From NCBI RefSeq assembly GCF_902459805.1, contig NZ_CABPST010000005.1, positions 124,001-188,000 on the forward strand: a stretch of 64,000 bases of DNA, read 5' to 3'. The DNA comes from Pandoraea bronchicola (GTDB lineage Bacteria; Pseudomonadota; Gammaproteobacteria; Burkholderiales; Burkholderiaceae). Below the pieces are notes generated by a model. The model did no database searches and was not told where the DNA came from. It was given only the letters and a program-made list of their open reading frames with translations. A program made the position numbers and the translations under genes. Of the stretch, positions 56,514-64,000 are shown piece by piece (positions within the stretch are counted from its first letter, which is position 1; the number at the start of each line of letters is the position of its first letter).

Positions 56514-57583
56514 CGATGCCCTCATCACGCTCTGGTCCGAGCACCGGCCCGCGCTCGCGCGCACTGGTGCCGCGCCTGTCGGGTTCGCTCGTGCATTGGG
56601 TGAGCGCGCAATGGCAGCGGCGAGGACTCATCGCGTGGCTGCTGTGGCCCCTGTCGTGGGTTTTCGGGGCCGTTGCCGCATGGCGGCGTGCGAGCTTTCG
56701 CCAGGGCTGGAAAACGTCGACGCGACTGCCGGTGCCAGTGATCGTGGTCGGTAACCTGACCGTGGGCGGTACGGGCAAGACGCCAACTGTCATCGCACTT
56801 GTCGGCGCGCTGCGTAAGCATGGCTATACGCCCGGAGTACTCTCGCGCGGGTATGGCGCAACATTGTCCCGTCCGACTGAAGTCGGCGAAACGGCACGTC
56901 CAGAGGACGTCGGCGATGAGCCACTGCTGATCGCCAGGCGAACGGGTGCCCCGGTGTGGGTGTGGCCGTCGCGTGTCGAAGGCGGCCGTGCACTGCTCGC
57001 CGCGCATCCGGCATGCGATGTCATCGTTTGTGACGATGGCCTCCAGCACTACGCCCTCGCGCGAGACGTCGAGATCGCCGTCTTCGACCATCGGCTGGGC
57101 GGTAACGGTTTCCTGCTGCCCGCCGGGCCGTTGCGCGAGCCGCTCTCGCGTCAGCGCGACGCCAACCTCATCAACGATCCGTACGGCAGAACACTTCCCG
57201 AGTGGCCGCACACGTGGCGGCTGACGCTCGTGCTGGGTGACGCCTGGTGCGTGAGCCAGCCCGCCCTCACCCGGACGCTTTCGCACTTTGCCGGCAAACG
57301 CGTGCTGGCAGCGGCCGGCATTGGTGCGCCGGAACGCTTCTTCGCAGCGCTGCGGGCGGCCGGTCTGCAAATCGAAACGCTGGCCTTGCCCGATCATTAC
57401 GACTTTGCGGCGAATCCGTTCGACGGCGTCGCAGCCGATGCCATCCTGATCACCGAAAAGGATGCAGTAAAATGCGTCACCTGGTCCGACCCGCGTGTGT
57501 GGGCCGTTCCTGCCGAGGCCACGCTCGATGCGCGCCTCGTATCACTGGTAGTGGAGAAATTGCGTGGACAACCGACTGTTTGA
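56510..57583 (+). CDS. lpxK: Tetraacyldisaccharide 4'-kinase
   Basis: 357 residues. P-loop [45 protein letters not shown] and the C-terminal [19 protein letters not shown]. It phosphorylates the lipid A disaccharide precursor at the inner membrane. ATG 56510 overlaps exbD by ATGA; its end overlaps the Trm112-like gene by 20 bp. Confidence 0.96.
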   Translation: MTMPSSRSGPSTGPRSRALVPRLSGSLVHWVSAQWQRRGLIAWLLWPLSWVFGAVAAWRRASFRQGWKTSTRLPVPVIVVGNLTVGGTGKTPTVIALVGALRKHGYTPGVLSRGYGATLSRPTEVGETARPEDVGDEPLLIARRTGAPVWVWPSRVEGGRALLAAHPACDVIVCDDGLQHYALARDVEIAVFDHRLGGNGFLLPAGPLREPLSRQRDANLINDPYGRTLPEWPHTWRLTLVLGDAWCVSQPALTRTLSHFAGKRVLAAAGIGAPERFFAALRAAGLQIETLALPDHYDFAANPFDGVAADAILITEKDAVKCVTWSDPRVWAVPAEATLDARLVSLVVEKLRGQPTV

Positions 57584-57770
57584 GATTCTCGTCTGCCCGT
57601 TGTGCAAGGGCCCCCTGGAGTACGACAAGAAAGCCCAGGAGCTGATTTGCCACGCAGACAAGCTCGCCTACCCGATTCGTGACGGCATTCCCGTCATGCT
57701 GGCCGATGAAGCTCGCCAGTCTGTCGAGGGCACCCCGGTACCGGTCAACGACGACAAATCTGCATCGTGA
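57564..57770 (+). CDS. Trm112/YcaR-family small protein
   Basis: 68 residues. [42 protein letters not shown] is the Trm112/YcaR signature with a CxxC. Function in this position is unclear; the pairing with lpxK and kdsB is conserved. It starts at GTG 57564 inside the end of lpxK and its stop overlaps the kdsB start (GTGA). Confidence 0.92.
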   Translation: MDNRLFEILVCPLCKGPLEYDKKAQELICHADKLAYPIRDGIPVMLADEARQSVEGTPVPVNDDKSAS

Positions 57771-58558
57771 GCGATTCGATCAGCACCATCGACTTCGTTG
57801 CTGTGGTACCGGCGCGCCTCGCGTCGACCCGTCTGCCCAACAAGCCGCTCGCCGATATCGGCGGGAAGCCGATGGTCGTGCGCGTCGCTGAGCGGGCTCG
57901 CGAATCGGGCGCACGCCAGATCGTGGTCGCCACCGACGCCCAGAGCGTGGTCGACGCCGTCACCGACCACGGCTTCGACGTGGCGCTGACACGCGCCGAT
58001 CATCCGACGGGTACCGATCGTCTTGCCGAAGTCGCCGTACAGCAGGGTTGGTCCGACGAGACCATCGTCGTCAACGTGCAGGGTGACGAGCCGCTCATCG
58101 ATCCGCGTCTGATACATGCGGTGGCCGCGCATCTGGCGGAACATCCGGAATGCGCCCTCTCGACGGCCGCACACCCGATTACCGACAACGCGGAGATCTT
58201 CTCGCCGAACGTCGTCAAGGTTGTACTCGACGCGCATAGCCGGGCGCTCTACTTTTCTCGCGCCCCCATTCCCTGGTCGCGCGATGCATGGTCTGCCGGG
58301 CTTGCCAATACGGCAACCTTGCCTGCGGCGAGCACGCCCATCTTCCGTCACATCGGGCTTTACGCCTATCGTGCCAAGTTCCTGCGCAGCTATCCGAGCC
58401 TGCCGCAGGCGCCGATCGAGACCGCCGAATCGCTCGAGCAACTTCGTGCGCTCTGGCATGGCGAACGCATTGCCGTGCTGGTCACGGATGATGCACCGCT
58501 GCCAGGTGTCGACACCGCAGACGATCTCGAGCGCGTTCGCGCACTGCTGCAAAACTGA
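57767..58558 (+). CDS. kdsB: 3-deoxy-manno-octulosonate cytidylyltransferase
   Basis: 263 residues. [25 protein letters not shown] is the nucleotide-binding loop, with [11 protein letters not shown] and [12 protein letters not shown]. It makes CMP-Kdo for LPS inner core. GTG start 57767 overlaps the upstream stop. Last gene of the chain beginning with exbB. Confidence 0.96.
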   Translation: MSDSISTIDFVAVVPARLASTRLPNKPLADIGGKPMVVRVAERARESGARQIVVATDAQSVVDAVTDHGFDVALTRADHPTGTDRLAEVAVQQGWSDETIVVNVQGDEPLIDPRLIHAVAAHLAEHPECALSTAAHPITDNAEIFSPNVVKVVLDAHSRALYFSRAPIPWSRDAWSAGLANTATLPAASTPIFRHIGLYAYRAKFLRSYPSLPQAPIETAESLEQLRALWHGERIAVLVTDDAPLPGVDTADDLERVRALLQN

Positions 58559-59530
<972 letters not shown>

Positions 59531-59605
59531 GTCCGTCGCCGTCGCCCTCATGACCCGGTGCAGGACTCAGCGCTCACGGTCAGGTCGACGTTAATGACGC
59601 CATAG

Positions 59606-59640
59606 AAAAAGGCGGCCAGTTCACACTGGGCCGCCTTTTT
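59606..59640 (+). terminator. Terminator of adk
   Basis: AAAAAGGCGGCC (59606-59617) pairs with GGCCGCCTTTTT (59629-59640). Confidence 0.9.
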
Positions 59641-59659
59641 TGCCGAAGGAGGATGACGC

Positions 59660-60418
59660 ATGGAAATTCAGGGCAATGTGTTTCTGATCACCGGTGGCGC
59701 CTCAGGCCTGGGTGCGGCCGCCGCGCGCTGGCTTGCCGGACTCGGTGCAAAGGTCGTGCTCGCCGATGTGAATGTCGATGAGGGCGAAGCGCTTGCCGAG
59801 AAACTCGGCGGCAAGTTCGTCAAGTGCGATGTCACTCGCGAAGACGACGGCAAAGCGGCGGTGGCGGCGGCAGAGGCGCTCGGCACACTGCGCGGCCTCG
59901 TCAATTGTGCGGGCATTGCGATTGGCAGCAAGACCGTGGGCCGCGATGGGCCGCATCCCCTCGACACCTTCTCTCGCGTCATCCAGATCAACCTGATCGG
60001 CACGTTCAACATGATTCGTCTCGCGGCCAGCGCGATGAGCCAGGGCGAACCCAACGGCGAAGGCGAACGCGGCGTAATCGTCAACACCGCCTCGGTCGCT
60101 GCATACGACGGCCAGATGGGGCAGGCCGCATACGCGGCGTCCAAAGGCGGCGTGGCGAGTCTGACGTTACCCGTGGCTCGCGACCTGTCGCGCAGCGGAA
60201 TCCGCGTGATGACCATCGCGCCAGGCATTTTCGAGACGCCCATGATGCTCGCCATGCCGGCCGAAGTGCAGGCGTCGCTTGGGCAGATGGTGCCGTTCCC
60301 GCCGCGTCTGGGCAAACCCGCCGAATACGCGATGCTCGTGGAGCAGATCGTGCGCAACCCGATGCTCAACGGTGAGGTCATCCGGCTCGACGGCGCAATC
60401 CGCATGCAGCCGAAATAG
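59660..60418 (+). CDS. SDR oxidoreductase, HSD17B10-like (3-hydroxyacyl-CoA dehydrogenase type 2)
   Basis: 252 residues. NAD motif [16 protein letters not shown] with Asp in VVLADVN favouring NAD; catalytic Ser in [24 protein letters not shown] with Tyr-x-x-x-Lys; [10 protein letters not shown] at the substrate side. This is the family of type-2 3-hydroxyacyl-CoA dehydrogenases. It probably oxidises a 3-hydroxyacyl-CoA in fatty-acid or branched-chain breakdown. AAGGAGG precedes ATG 59660. Confidence 0.9.
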   Translation: MEIQGNVFLITGGASGLGAAAARWLAGLGAKVVLADVNVDEGEALAEKLGGKFVKCDVTREDDGKAAVAAAEALGTLRGLVNCAGIAIGSKTVGRDGPHPLDTFSRVIQINLIGTFNMIRLAASAMSQGEPNGEGERGVIVNTASVAAYDGQMGQAAYAASKGGVASLTLPVARDLSRSGIRVMTIAPGIFETPMMLAMPAEVQASLGQMVPFPPRLGKPAEYAMLVEQIVRNPMLNGEVIRLDGAIRMQPK

Positions 60419-60588
60419 GACGGGAAATCGCTTCGTCCGGCATCCGAGTCACTTTGACGCATCGCAGCAAAATGTCTTTCCGAGTGTGACTACAATGGAA
60501 TGCCGACCGTCTCTTGCGGTCGGCTCAGACGCCGGTTCCGTCGCCGGCGCCCTCGCAATGTCCCCGTCCCCCTTGGCAGGAGGCTGGC

Positions 60589-61083
60589 ATGAAATCACTG
60601 GCGCAACAGATGTCGTTCTACCAGCGCTATCACCGCAGTCCCAAGAATCGCCTCACCCATTTCTTCGGCGTTCCCATGATCATTCTTGCCGTGATGCAGG
60701 CGTTCTCGTGGGTGCCGCTCGGCCCGAGCGGTCTGAATGCCACGCATGTGATCGTGCTGGTGCTGCTGATGTATTACTTCCTGCTCGATGTCCCGCTCGC
60801 ACTGGCCATGACGGCTTTTTTCGCCGTGCTGCTGGCCGTCACGCAGCATCTGGCCAGACTGCCGTGGCCTTGGGCGCTGACCGTCTTTGGCGCGCTGTTC
60901 GTCGGGGGCTGGATCATTCAACTGATTGGCCATCATTTCGAGGGCCGCAAACCTGCGCTGCTCGACAACCTCTTTCAGATATTTATCGCGCCGATGTTCC
61001 TGATGGCGGAGGTGTTCTTCCACTTCGGTTACAAGCCGGGCCTGCAACGGCGAGTCCAGGAACTCGCGGCGCAGTCGGTGTGA
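60589..61083 (+). CDS. DUF962/Mpo1-like membrane protein
   Basis: 164 residues. SFYQRYHRSPKNRLTHFFGVP is the DUF962 opening with conserved histidines, then four hydrophobic helices, HHFEGRKPALLDNLFQIFIAPMFLMAEVFF and a basic tail. Fungal Mpo1 is a 2-hydroxy-fatty-acid dioxygenase; the same reaction here is inference. AGGAGG precedes ATG 60589. A TACAAT -10-like box lies at 60491. Confidence 0.88.
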   Translation: MKSLAQQMSFYQRYHRSPKNRLTHFFGVPMIILAVMQAFSWVPLGPSGLNATHVIVLVLLMYYFLLDVPLALAMTAFFAVLLAVTQHLARLPWPWALTVFGALFVGGWIIQLIGHHFEGRKPALLDNLFQIFIAPMFLMAEVFFHFGYKPGLQRRVQELAAQSV

Positions 61084-61118
61084 AGGTCGAAGCACCTCGC
61101 GCATCGACATGAAAAGTC

Positions 61119-61147
61119 AAAACGCCAGCCGACAGGGCTGGCGTTTT
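61119..61147. terminator. Bidirectional terminator between DUF962 and sirB1 genes
   Basis: AAAACGCCAGCC (61119-61130) pairs with GGCTGGCGTTTT (61136-61147). Confidence 0.85.
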
Positions 61148-61182
61148 TCATTCGGCGAGACAACATGCGGAGCGGCTGGCCG

Positions 61183-62049
61183 TTACCCGTGACTGCCCGG
61201 ACGACGACTCAGATCATCGAGCACCTGGCGAATGGCGTCGGCGTCGTCCGCATCGGGACGCTTGCCCAGATACCATTCGAGATCGTCCTGCGCCGGACGC
61301 ACCAGTCCGAGACGCGCATAGGCCAGCCCGCGATCCCGCTTCTCGACCGGCTGGTCGGGCAGAACAAGCACCATACGCTCCTGCACCGCGAGCAGACGTT
61401 CCCATCGTTCGCTCTGCGTGTAGATTGCTCGCAGATTCCGTAGCATCCGGGCGAGGATTTCGCGCGGTGTCGCAGGCTCAAGAAACGGGTGCAGCAGCGC
61501 CCACAGGGCCAGTTCCTGAATCGGCTCGGCGCTTTCGTCGCGATAGTGCTTCAAATAGGGCTCGACCATCTCCAGCAGCCGTTGCGGCGAGAGCGAATTG
61601 CCCGAGAGCGGGTCGATGACGACATCGCCCGCCGGCACGGCAAGCCGCAGCAGAAAATGCCCGGGGAACGACAAGCCGCGCAACGGCAGACCGATCTGGT
61701 GACCGATCTCCATGCAAAGCACCGCCAGCGAGATGGGAATACCGCGACGACGATCCAGCACGACATGCAGGTGGCTGTTGTCTGGGTCGTAATAGTCGTT
61801 CTGGTTGACAGAGAACCCGAGTTCGCGGAAGAAGTAGTGGTCGAGCAGCTGGAGCTTTTGCAGCGGTCCGGCATCCGGCGGCAGACGCTTGGCCAGCCGC
61901 GCGGCAAGCGTATCGATCTGCGTCAGCGTGTCCTGCACGTCGAGATCTGGATAAACGTCTTGCGCGATTGCAATGGCCGCCTCGGTAAGCGGCAGACCGT
62001 CGTCGGACGCAACCAGCGCAGCAAAATACTCGAGAATTCGATTCGCCAT
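61183..62049 (-). CDS. SirB1-family protein (transglutaminase-like domain and TPR)
   Basis: 288 residues. Transglutaminase-like N-terminal domain: LLDHYFFRELGFSVNQNDYYDPDNSHLHVVLDRRRGIPISLAVLCMEIGHQIGLPLRGLSFPGHFLLRL; then a TPR-like helical C-terminus. Biochemical function unknown. ATG 62049 fits family starts; the frame extends upstream to 62199. It is 46 bp downstream of murJ. Confidence 0.9.
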   Translation of the reverse strand: MANRILEYFAALVASDDGLPLTEAAIAIAQDVYPDLDVQDTLTQIDTLAARLAKRLPPDAGPLQKLQLLDHYFFRELGFSVNQNDYYDPDNSHLHVVLDRRRGIPISLAVLCMEIGHQIGLPLRGLSFPGHFLLRLAVPAGDVVIDPLSGNSLSPQRLLEMVEPYLKHYRDESAEPIQELALWALLHPFLEPATPREILARMLRNLRAIYTQSERWERLLAVQERMVLVLPDQPVEKRDRGLAYARLGLVRPAQDDLEWYLGKRPDADDADAIRQVLDDLSRRPGSHG

Positions 62050-62095
62050 GCGGTATCCGTGGATTCTGCCGTGTGAACGGCCCGCTAGTGGAGCA

Positions 62096-63646
62096 CTAGC
62101 GAGTGCGTCGACGGAAGAACGAGAAATTGAAACCCATGAGGAATAATGCCCCGAAATACACCACGGCGCATAGGACCAGACTGGCGCCAAGCAGCGCAAT
62201 GCGCGAGAGCGGCCGTGCGCCGAGCGCGACCCAGTCGAAACTCTGGGTGAACCACAGCAGCACGCCGGCCAGAATCAGGCAGGCCGCCAGCAATTGCACG
62301 AAGAACAGCCGCCAGCCCGGCAACGGACGATAAATGCCGCGCTTGTACAGTCCGGCGAACAGCAGCGCGGCATTCATGCACGCCCCGACACCAATCGACA
62401 GCGACAGTCCGGCATGGGCAAACCAGCGCACGAAGAGCACGTTCGAGAGCTGCGTGGCAATGAGCACCACAATGGCAATCTTCACCGGCGTCTTGATGTC
62501 CTGCTTGGCGTAGAAGCCCGGCGCCAGAATCTTGATGAGGATCAGGCCGACCAGCCCCACGCCGTACGCAGTGAGCGCATGCGCCGTCATCGTGACATCG
62601 GTTGCGTCGAAACGGCCGTATTGATAGAGCGTGGCGGTCAGCGGCTGCGCGTAGACAAACAGGCCCACAGCACTCGGCATCGCCAGCAGAAACGTGAGAC
62701 GCAGCCCCCAATCCAGCAGCGCCGAATACTCTGCGGCGTCGCCGTCGGCGTGGGCCCGCGACAGGCTCGGCAGCAGGATCGTGCCCAGTGCCACGCCGAG
62801 CAGCGCTGTCGGAAACTCCATCAACCGGTCGGCATAAGCCAGCCACGACACGCTGCCCTGTGCGAGGCGCGACGCGATGTTCGTATTAATGATCAGACTC
62901 ACCTGCGCCACCGATACCGCGAGCGTTGCCGGCACCATCTTCGCCAGCACCCGCTTCACCCCGGCATTGCGCAGCGCCGCGGCCACATTGATCGTGATTC
63001 GCGGCACCATGCCGATACGCGCGAGCGCCGGGAGCTGGATAACCAACTGCAATACGCCACCGACGATCACCGCGTAGGCCAGCGCGTAGACCGGCGTCTT
63101 CAGATGCGGCGCGACCCACAGCGAGGCGACGATCGAGCTGACGTTGAGCAGCACCGGCGCGAATGCGGGCATCGAGAACTGCCGCCAGGTATTGAGCACC
63201 CCGGCGGCAAGCGTCGTGATCGAAATCAGGGTGATGTAAGGGAACATCACGCGTGTCATGAAGACGGCGGCGTCGAACGTGCCGTTTTCATGCGCGAGCC
63301 CCGTTGCCACCGCGTAGACAACACCGGACGCCCCGAGCACCCCCGCAATCGTGATCGACAGCAGCACCCAGAACAGCACTGTCGTGACCGAATCGACGAG
63401 GGTTTTCGTCTCTTCTTCACTACGTTGTGTTTTGAATTCGGCCAGAATAGGCACGAATGCCTGCGAAAACGCCCCTTCAGCAGACAAGCGGCGTAGCAGG
63501 TTGGGAATGCGGAACGCGACGTTGTAGGCGTCGGTCATGGGACCGGCACCAAACATGCGCGCGATAAGAATTTCACGGACCAGACCGGTGATGCGCGAAA
63601 GCATCGTAAAACCGCTGACCGTAGCGAGAGCTTTGAGCAAATTCAT
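62096..63646 (-). CDS. murJ: Lipid II flippase MurJ (MviN)
   Basis: 516 residues with about 14 hydrophobic helices. It opens [68 protein letters not shown], the MurJ signature with its Arg residues in the cavity. It moves lipid II across the inner membrane for peptidoglycan synthesis. ATG 63646; divergent from rpsT, the conserved arrangement. Confidence 0.96.
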   Translation of the reverse strand: MNLLKALATVSGFTMLSRITGLVREILIARMFGAGPMTDAYNVAFRIPNLLRRLSAEGAFSQAFVPILAEFKTQRSEEETKTLVDSVTTVLFWVLLSITIAGVLGASGVVYAVATGLAHENGTFDAAVFMTRVMFPYITLISITTLAAGVLNTWRQFSMPAFAPVLLNVSSIVASLWVAPHLKTPVYALAYAVIVGGVLQLVIQLPALARIGMVPRITINVAAALRNAGVKRVLAKMVPATLAVSVAQVSLIINTNIASRLAQGSVSWLAYADRLMEFPTALLGVALGTILLPSLSRAHADGDAAEYSALLDWGLRLTFLLAMPSAVGLFVYAQPLTATLYQYGRFDATDVTMTAHALTAYGVGLVGLILIKILAPGFYAKQDIKTPVKIAIVVLIATQLSNVLFVRWFAHAGLSLSIGVGACMNAALLFAGLYKRGIYRPLPGWRLFFVQLLAACLILAGVLLWFTQSFDWVALGARPLSRIALLGASLVLCAVVYFGALFLMGFNFSFFRRRTR

Positions 63647-63684
63647 GTTGCGCGTATTATACGCACAGCATTGCAGCAAAGAAG

Positions 63685-63714
63685 TTGCAATTTCCGTTGG
63701 CCTTCGGCTATAAT
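63685..63714 (+). promoter_or_regulatory. Promoter of rpsT
   Basis: TTGCAA (63685-63690), 18 bp, TATAAT (63709-63714). Start expected near 63721, leaving a leader of about 105 nt, where S20 autoregulates translation in E. coli. Confidence 0.65.
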
Positions 63715-63825
63715 CGACGGTTTCGAAGTCAATGGATTGCTTCCTGGCCACCGTGTCTCCCAGGGAGCCGAGCCAAACTGCATAGAAGCCGCATCAGGCG
63801 GAGCAATTCAAGGAATTCACCGAAC

Positions 63826-64000
63826 ATGGCAAATACCGCACAAGCACGCAAGCGCGCGCGTCAAACCGTTAAGATCAACGCCCACAACTCGGCGCTGCGT
63901 TCGCGCCTGCGCACGGCTGTGAAGGCTGTCCGCAAGGCAATCGCCACTGGCGACCAGGCTGCCGCGAAGGAAGTTCTGCGCACGTCGGCCAAGACGATCG
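63826..64000 (+). CDS. rpsT: 30S ribosomal protein S20, N-terminal part
   Basis: The reading frame is open to the window edge (58 codons). [39 protein letters not shown] is the S20 N-terminus, which packs into 16S rRNA. AAGGAAT is upstream of ATG 63826. The rest of the gene lies outside. Confidence 0.98.
   Translation, partial: MANTAQARKRARQTVKINAHNSALRSRLRTAVKAVRKAIATGDQAAAKEVLRTSAKTI

Overview
This window reads as chromosomal DNA from a betaproteobacterium of the order Burkholderiales, in the Burkholderiaceae and plausibly Pandoraea. GC content is high (low to mid 60s percent by eye). The support is gene content: a livJHMGF block, nadB facing nadA-nadC, exbB-exbD-lpxK-kdsB-adk, ribF-ileS-lspA-coaBC, and a NagG-type salicylate hydroxylase with a NahR-like regulator. 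The genus is inference. I see no rRNA or tRNA gene, prophage, insertion sequence or CRISPR array. The window is mostly core genome with one catabolic accessory block.

Layout. 1-3909: the end of a MacA-like adaptor, MacB and an outer-membrane lipoprotein of the TolC/NodT type. 3950-8716: an SDR epimerase divergent from a ferredoxin-NAD reductase, a class-III aminotransferase behind a probable attenuator, and two overlapping GNAT acetyltransferases. 8867-13897: the branched-chain amino-acid ABC transporter. 14620-17536: ispH-fkpB, radC, rpmB-rpmG. 17778-21512: quinolinate/NAD synthesis. 21606-26673: a fatty-acid desaturase, an MscS channel, an rRNA methyltransferase and purN. 26894-35800: ribF-ileS-lspA-coaBC, an MFS transporter, a flavin-dependent oxidoreductase and dut. 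35890-39147: clpS-clpA and a cold-shock gene.

39703-43973 is the catabolic block: a four-gene operon for a three-component Rieske oxygenase, closest to salicylate 5-hydroxylase (NagAa-NagG-NagH-NagAb), divergent from its LysR-type activator, with a 10-bp perfect inverted repeat between them. Salicylate would be converted to gentisate, but no ring-cleavage gene is present here. 43984-48151 holds smaller accessory genes: an orphan glycosyltransferase, an SDR with a divergent LysR regulator, a VOC protein and a secreted unknown.

48465-64000 returns to core functions: icd with an upstream GTCTTATATAAGAC dyad, an RluE-type pseudouridine synthase, two tandem small Lys/Ala-rich exported proteins, DUF192, an HD-GYP protein, sodB, xseA, the exbB-exbD-lpxK-Trm112-kdsB chain (translationally overlapping from exbD onward), adk, an SDR, a DUF962 membrane protein, SirB1, murJ and the start of rpsT.

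The most interesting element is at 6161-6376. A near-consensus promoter would start transcription almost on the ATG of a 28-codon Arg-rich ORF (eight Arg, four in a row). A strong terminator and then the RBS of an acetylornithine-type aminotransferase follow. This is the layout of an arginine-sensing attenuator with a leaderless leader peptide. It is inferred from sequence only.
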